64,000 nt of DNA from Cupriavidus sp. MP-37 (GTDB lineage: Bacteria; Pseudomonadota; Gammaproteobacteria; Burkholderiales; Burkholderiaceae). Both the position numbers and the translations under genes were made by a program. Within the stretch, counting starts at the first letter, position 1, and each line of letters begins with the position of its first letter. A model generated the notes under the pieces. That model ran no database searches. It saw only the letters and a list, made by a program, of their open reading frames with translations, and was not told where the DNA came from. Positions 19,583 through 29,546 of this stretch are shown piece by piece. The stretch is taken from assembly GCF_020618415.1 (NCBI RefSeq), contig NZ_CP085345.1, positions 682,001 to 746,000 of the forward strand. Reading direction: 5' to 3'.

Positions 19583-20644
19583 TCACCGCCTGAACCACAG
19601 CATCGACAACCCGCACGCCACCGCCAGCAGCAGCACCGCGCCGGCGGCGAACAAGGCACCCAGTTCGGTTTCCCTGCGCTCGAGCGCGAAGCGCGCGCTG
19701 AGCTGGCGGTAGACCTGGGTCAGGTCGGCCGCCGTGCCGGCGTGGAAGTATTCGCCGCCGGTGATGGAGGCGATCGCGCGCAGCGCCGGCTCGTCGAGCT
19801 GCATGAAGTAGGACAGGCTGGATTCCGGTGCGCTCGTGACCTGCTGCGAGCCAAAGCCGACGGTGTACACGCGCACCCCACGCTGGGCGGCCATGCGCGC
19901 GGCGTCGAGCGGGTCCGGGCCCGTGGTGCGGCGGCCATCGCTGAGCAGGATCACCGCGCCGTGCCGGTACGAGCCGGGCTGCGCCGCCTGCTGGCTCTGT
20001 TCGCGCCGGCGCGCGGCATCGGCCGCGGCGGACTCGTCGAGCGAGGCGCCGCGCCCGGCGCGGTCCGAGCGGCTGCCGAACAGGATCACTTCGAGGTCGA
20101 TGCCGTCTTCGGGAAACAGCACCGCCAGCGCCTGGAACAAGCCGCTGCCGGTGGCGGTGCCGCGCTGCAGCTGGAAGCGCTCGATCGCGTCGAGCATGTC
20201 CTGCCGGTTGTCGGTGGGCGGCAGCACCACTGCCGCGGTACCGGCGAAGGAGACGATGCCCAGCCGCACGCTGGCCGGCAGCCCCACCACAAGGTCGCGC
20301 GCGGCCTGCTGCGCGGCGCTGATGCGGTTGGGCGGGACGTCGGCAGCCTCCATGCTGCGCGAGGTGTCCATCGCCAGCACCAGGGTCACGGTATCGGCCG
20401 GCAGCGTGATGGTCGCGCTGGGGCGCGCGCAGGCCAGCAGTGCCGCGGCCAGCGCGAAGAAGAACAGCAACGGGGGAATGTGGCGCCGCAGGCGTTGGCG
20501 CGGGCCCAGTGCGGCGCGCGGCAATGCAAGGCTTGCATACAGCACCGCGGCCTTCTTGCGCCGCGCGAGCAGGTACAGGTAAGCGGCTGCCAGCACCGGA
20601 AGCGCCAGCAGCAACCAGAGCATCTGCGGCCAGAGAAACTGCAT
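19583..20644 (-). CDS. BatA/BatB-like von Willebrand factor A membrane protein
   Basis: 353 residues. An N-terminal membrane pair (MQFLWPQMLWLLLALPVLA, then HIPPLLFFFALAAALLACA) precedes a VWA domain whose metal site DTSRS is at residues 93-97; a further membrane segment (ALFAAGAVLLLAVACGLSML) is near the C-terminus. This is the topology of Bat proteins, which act with MoxR ATPases in envelope stress or in chaperoning membrane complexes. The start at 20644 has an AAGGAG site. It is transcribed away from the protease gene at 20719, although its partners moxR, DUF58 and the second VWA gene are on the other strand. Confidence 0.85.
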   Translation of the reverse strand: MQFLWPQMLWLLLALPVLAAAYLYLLARRKKAAVLYASLALPRAALGPRQRLRRHIPPLLFFFALAAALLACARPSATITLPADTVTLVLAMDTSRSMEAADVPPNRISAAQQAARDLVVGLPASVRLGIVSFAGTAAVVLPPTDNRQDMLDAIERFQLQRGTATGSGLFQALAVLFPEDGIDLEVILFGSRSDRAGRGASLDESAAADAARRREQSQQAAQPGSYRHGAVILLSDGRRTTGPDPLDAARMAAQRGVRVYTVGFGSQQVTSAPESSLSYFMQLDEPALRAIASITGGEYFHAGTAADLTQVYRQLSARFALERRETELGALFAAGAVLLLAVACGLSMLWFRR

Positions 20645-20718
20645 GCCCTGCTCCTTGGCGCGTGGGTAAGAGGATGGTACTGTATTTTCCACGGCGGGAC
20701 GGGACCTCGGGGGCTGCG

Positions 20719-21639
20719 ATGAAACGGGTGACGATCTACGGGTGGGTCTCGGCGGCCGTCGCGCTGGTGCTCGCCGCCGGCGTGGGTTCGGCGTGGCTGC
20801 TGCAGCCTAAGCCGCGCGCGCTGACGCAGAAGGACATCGACGCGGCCGTGCTGCACACGCTCGAGACCAAGCCCCTGCCCTCGCGCACCGCCATGGCCGC
20901 CGAGGCGGTGCGTGAATCGGTGGTCGAAATCCGCAACTTCCCCGCGCCCGAGAAAACCGCCGATGCGGCGTCCGCGCCGCAGGCCGGGCGTGACGCTCCT
21001 GCCACGCCGCCGGAATCCTCGCCTTCGACGCCCCCTGCCCCCGCCATCCCGCCGCTGCCCAACGAACGCCCGCCCGGCAACAGCGCGGAAGACAAGCCGG
21101 AATCCCGCCACATCGGCTCGGGCGTGGTGGTGACCGAGCGCGGCGTGATCCTTACCAGCCTCCACGTGATTGCGGGAGCGCGGCGCCTGGAGCTGACCTT
21201 CCACGACGGGCACACGTCCGAGGCCACGGTGCTGCAGACCATTCCCGAGAAAGACCTGGCGGTGATCCAGGCCAAGTCGATACCCGACGACCTGCCCGCG
21301 GCGACGCTCGGTTCCAGCCGCGACCTGCTGCCAGGCTCGGAAGTGGTCGCGGTGGGCTTTCCGTTCGGCATCGGCCCGTCGGTGTCCGCCGGCGTGGTGT
21401 CCGGGCTGGACCGCGAGTTCGTCGCGCCGGACAACAAGCGGACCCTGGACAAGCTGATCCAGTTCGATGCCGCGGTCAATCCGGGCAACTCGGGCGGCCC
21501 GCTGGTGAACATGAGCGGCGAGGTGGTGGGCATCGTCACCGCCATCCTCAATCCCGGCAACAGCGGCACTTTCATCGGCATCGGCTTCGCCACCACGATC
21601 GAAAGTGCCGGCGTATCCATCGGAACTTCTCCTTTCTGA
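20719..21639 (+). CDS. Membrane-anchored trypsin-like (S1C/HtrA-type) serine protease without PDZ domain
   Basis: 306 residues. A single N-terminal membrane segment (about residues 8-27) is followed by a low-complexity Pro/Ala linker (78-125) and a chymotrypsin-fold domain. The catalytic triad is His149 (SLHVIAGA), Asp179 (EKDLAVIQ) and Ser258 (GNSGGPL). The chain ends shortly after the last protease strand, so it lacks the PDZ domain usual in DegP, DegQ and DegS. It should be an inner-membrane protein with a periplasmic protease. It is followed after 11 bases by moxR, suggesting it is part of the Bat-like module, for example in quality control of the same client proteins. Confidence 0.85.
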   Translation: MKRVTIYGWVSAAVALVLAAGVGSAWLLQPKPRALTQKDIDAAVLHTLETKPLPSRTAMAAEAVRESVVEIRNFPAPEKTADAASAPQAGRDAPATPPESSPSTPPAPAIPPLPNERPPGNSAEDKPESRHIGSGVVVTERGVILTSLHVIAGARRLELTFHDGHTSEATVLQTIPEKDLAVIQAKSIPDDLPAATLGSSRDLLPGSEVVAVGFPFGIGPSVSAGVVSGLDREFVAPDNKRTLDKLIQFDAAVNPGNSGGPLVNMSGEVVGIVTAILNPGNSGTFIGIGFATTIESAGVSIGTSPF

Positions 21640-21650
21640 CGCGGGGACCT

Positions 21651-22641
<991 letters not shown>

Positions 22642-22664
<23 letters not shown>

Positions 22665-23670
22665 GCGCCGGGACGCCCCGGACACCGCGCCCGGAGCCGG
22701 ATCCGGATCCGGCGTCGGATCCGGCGTGGCGCTTGCCGGCGTCGGTGCCAGCCAGACCGACGCCCTGCTGCGGCGCCTGGAATGGACCGTGGTGCGCCGC
22801 CTCGACGGGCTGCTGCAAGGCGACTACCGCACGCTGTTCCGCGGCTTCGGCCTGGACCTTGCCGACCTGCGCGAGTACCACCCCGGCGACGACGTGCGCC
22901 ATATCGACTGGAACGTGACCGCGCGGCTGCAGACGCCCCACGTGCGCGAGTACCAGGAAGACCGTGAAGTCGCGGCGTGGTTCTTGCTGGACCTGAGCGG
23001 ATCGATCGACTTCGGCTCCGGCAGCGTGCGCAAGCGCGACCTGCTGAGCGACTTCACCACCGTGATGGCGCTGCTGCTGACGCGCTACGGCAACCGGGTC
23101 GGTGCCGTGCTCTATGGCGGCGCCACCGACGTCGACGCCACGGTGGTGCCCGCGCGCGCCGGGCGCCGCCAGTTGCTGCATCTGCTGCACCGCATGCGCG
23201 CCACGCCTGCCGCATCGCCGGGCGACACCCGCCTGCGCGACCTGCTCGAGCGCGCGCGCGCGGTGGCAAGGCGGCGCTCGGTGGTGTTCGTGGTCTCGGA
23301 TTTCATCAGCGCGCCGGGTTGGCAGGCGTCGCTGGGGATGCTGGCGCGGCGGCATGAAGTGGTCGCGGTGCGGCTGGTGGATCCGCTGGAAACCGCGTTG
23401 CCGGACCTGGGACTGGTGGTGCTGCAGGATGCGGAAACCGGCGAGCAGTTGTTCGTCGACACGCATGACCCGTCCTTCCGCAAGCGCTTCGCCGCCGCCG
23501 CCGAGGCGCGCGAGGCGGAGCTGCGCCTGGCCTTCGCGCGCGCCGGGGTGGCGTGCCTGACGCTGTCGACCTACGCCCGCCTCGACCTGGCGCTGCTGAG
23601 CTTCGCCCGGCAGCGCCGGCGCCAGCAAGGCAGCGCCAAGGCCGCGAACCTCGCCCGGGGGGCCGCATGA
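22642..23670 (+). CDS. DUF58 (VWA-like) protein of the MoxR module
   Basis: 342 residues. The DUF58 core is clear: RGFGLDLADLREYHPGDDVRHIDWNVTA followed by REYQEDREV. A VWA-like metal motif LDLSGSID follows near residue 116, and the sequence has no membrane segment. A Gly-Ser repeat lies near residues 15-30. DUF58 proteins accompany MoxR ATPases and are thought to couple them to substrates. The start lies inside moxR and the stop overlaps the next gene by four bases, so moxR, this gene and the VWA gene are one translationally coupled unit. Confidence 0.9.
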
Positions 23671-24737
23671 TCGACGCGATCAGCCGCCTGCCCGTGTTCA
23701 GCTTCCTGTGGCCAGGCATGCTGTGGCTGTTCGCGCTGGTCGGGGCGCTGGCGGCGGGCTATGTCTGGCTCGATCGGCGCAGGCGGCACGCGGCGGTGCA
23801 TTACCCGGCGCTGAAGGCAGCCGGGGTTGCCTCGCGCAGCGGCGCGGGCTGGCGCCGCCACGTGGCGCCCTTGCTGATCCTGCTGGCACTGGCCGCGCTG
23901 ATCGCCGCGATCGCACGGCCCCAGGCCGTGATGATGCTGCCCTCGCGCATCGAGACGGTGGTGCTGGTGATGGACCTGTCCGGCAGCATGCGGGCCCAGG
24001 ACGTCAAGCCCAGCCGCCTGCGCGCGGCCCAGCAGGCCGCCACCACCCTGCTGGAGGCGCAGCCCGCCGGCGTCAGCGTCGGCCTGGTGGCGATGGCCGG
24101 CACCGCCGCCGTGGCGCAGGCGCCCACCCGCGCCAGGGAGGCCGTCGCCACCGCGATCGAGCGCCTGCAGCCGCAGGGCGGCACCGCGCTGGGCAACGGC
24201 CTGCTGATCGCGCTGACCACGCTGTTGCCGGAACTCACGGCCGATGCCGAGCGGCTGATGAACGACGACACCCCGCAGCCCAGGAAACCACGGGCCCTGG
24301 CCAATCCGCCCGCCGACACCGAGCCGGTGAAGCCGGGCTCCTATACCTCCGGCGCGATCGTGCTGTTCTCGGACGGCGAGAGCAACGCCGGCCCGGCCGC
24401 GCAGCGCGCGGCGCAGCTTGCCGCCGAGCACGGCGTGCGGGTCTATACCGTGGGCGTGGGCACGCCCGAAGGCGTGGTGCTCTCGGTCGACGGCTGGTCG
24501 GCGCGTGTCAGGCTGGACGAGAAGGTGTTGAAGGAAGTCGCCGATGCCACCGGCGCCGAGTATTTTCGCCTGGAAGACGCCGCCGAACTGAAGCGGGTGT
24601 ATCGCGCGCTCAACGCGCGGCTGGCGTTCGACAAGCGCAGCCAGATCGAGATCACCGCGCTGTTCGCCGCGCTGGGCGCGCTGCTCGCGGCCTGCGCGGG
24701 GCTGTTGTCGCTGTGGTGGTTCGGGCGCGTGATGTAG
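23667..24737 (+). CDS. BatA-like von Willebrand factor A membrane protein
   Basis: 356 residues. It has the same plan as the protein encoded at 19583-20644: N-terminal membrane segments (FLWPGMLWLFALVGALAAGYVW and VAPLLILLALAALIAAIA), a VWA domain with DLSGS at 103-107, and a final membrane segment (IEITALFAALGALLAACAGLLSLWW). The ATG at 23667 overlaps the DUF58 stop. Both VWA proteins share a PGSY-x(2)-GAI insert before the second half of the domain, which suggests an old duplication. It probably forms a membrane complex with the other VWA protein, driven by MoxR. Confidence 0.88.
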   Translation: MIDAISRLPVFSFLWPGMLWLFALVGALAAGYVWLDRRRRHAAVHYPALKAAGVASRSGAGWRRHVAPLLILLALAALIAAIARPQAVMMLPSRIETVVLVMDLSGSMRAQDVKPSRLRAAQQAATTLLEAQPAGVSVGLVAMAGTAAVAQAPTRAREAVATAIERLQPQGGTALGNGLLIALTTLLPELTADAERLMNDDTPQPRKPRALANPPADTEPVKPGSYTSGAIVLFSDGESNAGPAAQRAAQLAAEHGVRVYTVGVGTPEGVVLSVDGWSARVRLDEKVLKEVADATGAEYFRLEDAAELKRVYRALNARLAFDKRSQIEITALFAALGALLAACAGLLSLWWFGRVM

Positions 24738-24767
24738 CGGACGAATCCGCGCGCATTGGCCGGCAAA

Positions 24768-25364
24768 TCAGCGCGCATTGCGCGGCGTGACCGAGATCGC
24801 GATCGCCTCGGTGTAGACCGCCTGCACCTGCTCGCCGGCGCGGACCGCCTTCAGCTGCTTCGGATCCGCGACATGCACGTCCACCATCCGGCCCTGCGGG
24901 CCTTTCAGCGTGACCATGCCGGTCTTGGTGTCGACCGCCACCACGTCCGCGGTGACCGTGACCTCGCGCCCGACCATGCCGCCCGGCTTGGCGCCCGGCG
25001 CGGCGCGCTGCGTGACCTCGCGCTCGCTGCTGGAGCGGATCCCGCTCTGGCGGTTCAGGCTGACCGACAAGGCTTGCGTGTACTCCGCCGTGACCGCATC
25101 GCCCACGCGCAGCTGCCCGAAATTGCGCACATCGTCGCCCACCTGCACGTTGGTAAGCTTGCCTTGCTCGTCCTTGAGGGTGATGGTGCGCGTGGCCGCA
25201 TCGATGGCCGCCACCGTGGCCGTGGCCTTGACCGTGCCGGTGGTGCGCGACGCGCCCACGCCGGAAACCGAGTCGACGCGGGTCTCGGGTTGCGCCATCG
25301 CCATACCGGGCGCGACGGACGCGGCGGCAAGCGCCGCCGCCACGATGAGCTTGCCGGGTTTCAT
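24768..25364 (-). CDS. Secreted protein with two tandem beta-rich repeats, function unknown
   Basis: 198 residues from the ATG at 25364, which has a GGGGAGAA ribosome-binding site. A signal peptide (KLIVAAALAAASVAPGMAMAQ) is followed by two similar units of about 60 residues. Unit one has VKATATVAAIDAATRTITLKD and ends AVTAEYTQALSVSL; unit two has VTVTADVVAVDTKTGMVTLKG and ends QVQAVYTEAIAISV. Each looks like a small beta-barrel of the type seen in copper-binding or OB-like periplasmic proteins. The link between them is rich in Ser, Arg and Gly. No enzyme motif is visible. It is convergent with the VWA operon and has no obvious partner. Confidence 0.8.
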   Translation of the reverse strand: MKPGKLIVAAALAAASVAPGMAMAQPETRVDSVSGVGASRTTGTVKATATVAAIDAATRTITLKDEQGKLTNVQVGDDVRNFGQLRVGDAVTAEYTQALSVSLNRQSGIRSSSEREVTQRAAPGAKPGGMVGREVTVTADVVAVDTKTGMVTLKGPQGRMVDVHVADPKQLKAVRAGEQVQAVYTEAIAISVTPRNAR

Positions 25365-25494
25365 GCCGTTCTCCCCTGGTTCCAAGGTTGCGGTGGGCCA
25401 CCGTGCGCGCTGCCGGCAAGGTGCCGGCGCGCGTGACGGAAAGGCCTGTTAACCATAGCAGAGGGAGAACGAAGCCGTTGGCGGCCCACCATGC

Positions 25495-25818
25495 TCACAG
25501 CGGCCCCGGCAGCGTCTTCAGGCCCAGCCACAGCACGCCGATGACCACGTTGACCGGCACGCACAGCGCGCCCGGCACGTAGAACAGCGCCGACAGCGCC
25601 GGCGCGGACAGCATCAGTTCGACCGCGCTGCCCAGCGCGTAGAAGAACGCGCCGCACCAGAGCCAGCGCCGCATGTAGGTCAGCAGCCAATGGGCGCGCG
25701 CCTGGTTGAAGTGCCAGGCGCGCGTGCGTTCGGCGCGGTTGCCGCGGCTGGCGTCCCGGAACAGCCAGCCGAAGAAGAAATAGCGGTACAGCAGGGCGCT
25801 AAAGCTCAGCTCTTGCAT
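25495..25818 (-). CDS. Small inner-membrane protein, function unknown
   Basis: 107 residues from the ATG at 25818, supported by an AAAGGAG ribosome-binding site. The N-terminal half is charged and aromatic (YRYFFFGWLFRDASRGNRAERTRAWHFN) and two hydrophobic segments follow (WLWCGAFFYALGSAVELML and LFYVPGALCVPVNVVIGVLWLGL). I do not recognise the family. It stands alone between gaps of 130 and 190 bases. Confidence 0.72.
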   Translation of the reverse strand: MQELSFSALLYRYFFFGWLFRDASRGNRAERTRAWHFNQARAHWLLTYMRRWLWCGAFFYALGSAVELMLSAPALSALFYVPGALCVPVNVVIGVLWLGLKTLPGPL

Positions 25819-26008
25819 GATCACTCCTTTGGCCGCTGCCAGCCGGGGGAGTGCGGAAGTCACCCACGCTCGGGGTGCATGCAGCGATGGCAGCGGCAGG
25901 TACACCATCAGCGTATCAAAGAAGCGGCGCGAACCCGAGCCACGGATGCCGCGGCATGACTGGCCGCACTAAGACAGTGCAGCCAGTCGCGCGGTGATCG
26001 CACGCTGA

Positions 26009-27007
26009 TCACTGCAGGCTGATATCCAGTTGCTGCACCACGCGCTTTTCGCGCTCGAACTGCTCCGCCGCGAACCTGGTGTAGTCCGCGCTGTTGAGGT
26101 GGACCGGCTCCAGGTCGATGGCCTCGAGCGAGCGCAGGTAGGCGGGATCCTGCGCGGCCCGGAAGAACGCATCGTGCAGCTTCCTGACCACCGCGGGATC
26201 CATGCCCCGCGGGCCGACGATGCCGACCAGCGAGCTGGCGGTGATGTCGTAGCCCCGCTCTTTCAGGGTCGGCACATCCTTGAAGCGCGCAAAGCGCGCG
26301 TCGCCGACGATGGCCAGCGGCCGCACCTTGCCGGCGACGGCATATTGTCCCCAGCCCGGGTCCAGCACCGCATCGATGTCGCCGCCCAGCAGCGCCATCA
26401 TTTCCTCCGCGCCACCCTTGTAAGGCACGAAGGTGAACTTCGCGCCGGCGGCCCGGCCGAGCTTTTCCATCGAGATATGTCCCGAACTGCCGATGCCGAC
26501 CGCACCGTAGGTCACTTTGCCGGGGTTCGCCCTGGCGTAGGCGATGAACTCTTCGAGCGTCTTCCAGCGCGCGTCGGCGCGCACCACCAGGCCATAGCGG
26601 TAGTTGGTCAGGCCGATGATGTAGGTAAAGTCCTTGAGCGGATCGTATGGCGTTTTTTGCAGGTGAGGCATGCGGAAGATGTTGGCCGCGACCATCGACA
26701 GCGTGTAGCCGTTCGGCGCCGCGGTCTGGGACATCACCTGGGCCGCCAGCGTGGCCCCCGCGCCCGGCTTGTTGATCGGCACCACGCGCTGGTCCAGCTC
26801 CTTGCCGGCGGCCGCCAGCAGCGTGCGCAGCGAGCCGTCGGTAGGCCCGCCGGGCGGGAACGGAATCCAGAATTCGATCGGCTTGGCCGGGAACTCCCCC
26901 GCCGCCAGCGCGGCCGGCGCCGCTGCCGTGCACAGCGCCAACGCGGCCATGGCCTTCGCCACTACCGATCGCAAACCATTGCACCTTCCACGCTTTGTGA
27001 TAGCCAC
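26009..27007 (-). CDS. Bug/TctC family periplasmic solute-binding protein
   Basis: 332 residues from a GTG at 27007 with an AGGAGA site; a longer frame to 27112 is Arg-rich and unlikely. The signal peptide (MAALALCTAAAPAALAAG) leads into FPAKPIEFWIPFPPGGPTDG, the Bug start. PGAGATLAAQVMSQTAAPNGYT and VPYKGGAEEMMALLGGDID are family features. It is a stand-alone receptor: the neighbouring MocR gene is on the same strand 170 bases upstream, and no transport membrane genes or catabolic enzymes are adjacent. Ligand unknown. Confidence 0.88.
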   Translation of the reverse strand: MAITKRGRCNGLRSVVAKAMAALALCTAAAPAALAAGEFPAKPIEFWIPFPPGGPTDGSLRTLLAAAGKELDQRVVPINKPGAGATLAAQVMSQTAAPNGYTLSMVAANIFRMPHLQKTPYDPLKDFTYIIGLTNYRYGLVVRADARWKTLEEFIAYARANPGKVTYGAVGIGSSGHISMEKLGRAAGAKFTFVPYKGGAEEMMALLGGDIDAVLDPGWGQYAVAGKVRPLAIVGDARFARFKDVPTLKERGYDITASSLVGIVGPRGMDPAVVRKLHDAFFRAAQDPAYLRSLEAIDLEPVHLNSADYTRFAAEQFEREKRVVQQLDISLQ

Positions 27008-27177
27008 GCGCTGTCTCCTGGTCGTCGTTCTGGTCGTGCCGCTCCGTGCGCGCGGGTGCGCCGTCTGCGGTCGTTTTCGACAGACCTTAGAGCGTCGCGC
27101 CAGACGGGCCAATTGCCGTTCTGTTCAATGTCATTGGCAGAAACGCCCGGGATGCCGGCGGGCGCGCAACGGCCCGC

Positions 27178-28659
27178 TCACGGTGCCATCGCCGCGACCA
27201 CCGCGCCCAGCACGCGCACGCCCTGCTCTATCTGCGCGGTAGCCAGGCTGGCGTAGCCCAGCACCAGCCCGGCCGCGCGGGGCCGGCCGGCTCCATGCGG
27301 CCTCGCGTACAGCGCCGATACCGGGTAAACGCCCACGCCGTGGCGGCGCGCGGCGGCCACCAGCGCCGGCTCGTCCTGTGGCCGCAGCGACGGCAGCCAC
27401 AGCACCACATGCAGCCCGGCCGCCGTGCCGCTGACCTCGGCATCGCCAGGCAGGTGGCGCGCAATGCCATCCAGCAGGGCCGCGCGGCGGCGCTCGTGCT
27501 CGCGGCGCATGCGGCGGACATGGCGCTCGTAGGCGCCGCTGTCGATCAGCGCGGCCAGCACGCGCTGCTCCAGCACGGGCGCGTGGCGGTCGGCCAGCCG
27601 CTTGGCCTGCCTGAACACGGGCACCAGTTCCGGCGGCAACACCAGGTAGCCAAGCCGCAGCTGCGGCGACAGCGCCTTGGAGAAGGTGCCGACATAGATC
27701 ACGCGGCCGTCGGTATCGATGCCGCGCAGCGTGTCGATCGGGCGCTGGCCATAGCGGAATTCACCATCGTAGTCGTCCTCGACGATCCATGCGTCATGGC
27801 GCCGCGCCCATTGCAGCAGGGCCTGGCGCCGCCCGATCGGCAGCACCCCGCCCAGCGGGAACTGGTGCGACGGCGTCACGTAGGCCAGGCGCACGCGCTC
27901 ACCAGCGGGGAGGCTGGCGGTATCCATGCCATGCCCATCCACCCGGACCGGCAGGCAGCTGGCACCGGTGGCTTCGAAGCAGCGCCGGGCCATCAGGTAG
28001 CCCGGCTCTTCAAAGACAAAGCCATCGCCGTCATCGAGCAACAGCCGCGCGCACAGGTCGATGGCCTGCTGCGAGCCATGCACCACCACGATCTGTTCCG
28101 CCTCGCACGCAAGCCCGCGGGCGCGGCCCAGATAGCCCTGCAGCGCGCGCCGCAGCGATGGCTCGCCTTGCGGCGCCGCGTAGCACAGGCTGTCCTGCTG
28201 CCGCAGCAACTCGGCCTGCCAGGCACGCCGCCAGGCCAGCGCGGGGAAATCCCGCCAGGCCACCGCGCCATACAGGAAATCGAAGCGCACCGGTTCCGGC
28301 GGCGGCGCCGGCAGGGCCAGGCCCGCGACGCGACGGCCGAACCTTGACAGCACCGGCTCCGCGCTGGCGCGGCGCGCGGCCGGCGGCATGGGGGGCACAG
28401 GGGCAGCCAGCGGGCCGGCAATCCGGGCCGCCCGCCCCCTGGCGGTGACCAGGAAACCCTCGGCCGCAAGCTGTTCGTAGGCGGCGGTCACGGTGGTGCG
28501 CGATACCCCCAGCTCGGCCGCCAGGCCGCGCGTGGACGGCGCCGGCGCACCCGGCGCCAGCGTGCCGTCGGCAATCTGGCCGCGCAAGAGCTCGTAAATG
28601 CGGCGTCCCGCGCCCGTGGCCCCGGGCCGGCCGCCGCCTGGCGGGTCAAACTGGCCCAT
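27178..28659 (-). CDS. MocR/PdxR family regulator (GntR helix-turn-helix fused to aminotransferase fold)
   Basis: 493 residues. A GntR winged helix (residues about 10-75, with APSTRGLAAELGVSRTTVTAAYEQL) is joined by a linker to a fold-type I aminotransferase domain. The PLP Lys should be that in VGTFSKALSPQLRLGY, and the Asp and Tyr contacts (YVTPSHQFPLGG, IVEDDYDGEFRY) are present. MocR proteins use PLP adducts as effectors. The start at 28659 has an AGGAAT site. It faces the PaiB-like gene at 28879 across a repeat-containing gap. Targets may be that gene and the LysE exporter downstream of it. Confidence 0.92.
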   Translation of the reverse strand: MGQFDPPGGGRPGATGAGRRIYELLRGQIADGTLAPGAPAPSTRGLAAELGVSRTTVTAAYEQLAAEGFLVTARGRAARIAGPLAAPVPPMPPAARRASAEPVLSRFGRRVAGLALPAPPPEPVRFDFLYGAVAWRDFPALAWRRAWQAELLRQQDSLCYAAPQGEPSLRRALQGYLGRARGLACEAEQIVVVHGSQQAIDLCARLLLDDGDGFVFEEPGYLMARRCFEATGASCLPVRVDGHGMDTASLPAGERVRLAYVTPSHQFPLGGVLPIGRRQALLQWARRHDAWIVEDDYDGEFRYGQRPIDTLRGIDTDGRVIYVGTFSKALSPQLRLGYLVLPPELVPVFRQAKRLADRHAPVLEQRVLAALIDSGAYERHVRRMRREHERRRAALLDGIARHLPGDAEVSGTAAGLHVVLWLPSLRPQDEPALVAAARRHGVGVYPVSALYARPHGAGRPRAAGLVLGYASLATAQIEQGVRVLGAVVAAMAP

Positions 28660-28760
28660 TAAGATTCCTCGAAACTGGACCTTCCGATTGTGCCAGTTGT
28701 CGGCGACAGTATCGAGCATTCAAACTCTTCAAGCCCCTAATGACGTTGAGATAAGCAACC

Positions 28761-28860
28761 GTCGTCCCCGCGAAAGCAGGGACCCAGTGACTTTCAACGA
28801 CGCTGGGTTCCCGCTTTCGCGGGAATGACGGTAGGAATGGGAACCTTATCTGAACGGCAT
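28761..28860. repeat. Dispersed compound hairpin repeat, long form
   Basis: Begins GTCGTCCCCGCGAAAGC, has a central CCCAGTGACTTTCAACGACGCTGGG stem-loop, mirrors the outer arm as GCTTTCGCGGGAATGACGG and ends TCTGAACGGCAT. It can fold into a long cruciform. The copy at 37178 is nearly identical over its whole length and a shorter copy lies at 15191. It fills most of the gap between the mocR and paiB-like genes. Confidence 0.9.
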
Positions 28861-28878
28861 TGACCTCCAAGCCCCGCG

Positions 28879-29502
28879 ATGTACATTCCCGACCATTTCG
28901 CCGAGCCACGCCCCGAAGCCCTCGCCCGCATCATCCGGGCGCATCCGCTTGGCATGCTGGTCACGCACGGCCAGCACGGGCTGGATGCCGACCACCTGCC
29001 GTTCGAGTTCGATCCCGGCACTGGTACCCACGGCGTGCTCACCGCCCACGTGGCGCGGGCCAACCCGGTCTGGCAGCGCTGCCCGGCCGGCACGCCAGTG
29101 ATGGTCGTGTTCCGCGGCGCCGAGGCCTATGTCTCGCCGAACTGGTATCCGAGCAAGCATGAGACGCACCGCCAGGTGCCGACCTGGAACTACGAGGTGG
29201 TGCACGCGCACGGCACCCTCACCGTGCGCGACGATGCGCGCTTCGTACGCGGGCTGGTCGCACGCCTGACGCGGCGGCACGAGGCCGCCGAACCCCGGCC
29301 GTGGAAAATGGGCGACGCCCCGCCCGAATACCTCGACGCCATGCTGCGCGGCATCGTCGGTATCGAGATCGCCGTGACGTCGCTGGTGGGCAAGCGCAAG
29401 CTCAGCCAGAACAAGGACACGCGCGACCGCCTTGGCGTGGTCGGCGCACTGGAGGCGCGCGGCTGCGCGGAACTGGCGCAGTCGATGCGCAACGCGGTCT
29501 GA
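28879..29502 (+). CDS. FMN-binding PaiB-like protein
   Basis: 207 residues of the PaiB family, a split-barrel flavin-binding fold named after a Bacillus negative regulator of sporulation and protease genes. The start MYIPDHFAEPRPEALARII, YVSPNWYPSKHETHRQVPTWNY and the C-terminal KRKLSQNKDTRDRLGVV segment are characteristic. Many proteobacterial members lie next to MocR regulators and LysE-type exporters as here, but their role is not established. The start is the first ATG and fits the family N-terminus. Confidence 0.88.
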   Translation: MYIPDHFAEPRPEALARIIRAHPLGMLVTHGQHGLDADHLPFEFDPGTGTHGVLTAHVARANPVWQRCPAGTPVMVVFRGAEAYVSPNWYPSKHETHRQVPTWNYEVVHAHGTLTVRDDARFVRGLVARLTRRHEAAEPRPWKMGDAPPEYLDAMLRGIVGIEIAVTSLVGKRKLSQNKDTRDRLGVVGALEARGCAELAQSMRNAV

Positions 29503-29546
29503 TGCGCTCTCGCCGCAAGCTGCCCACCAACAAGGAATCCCCAACC

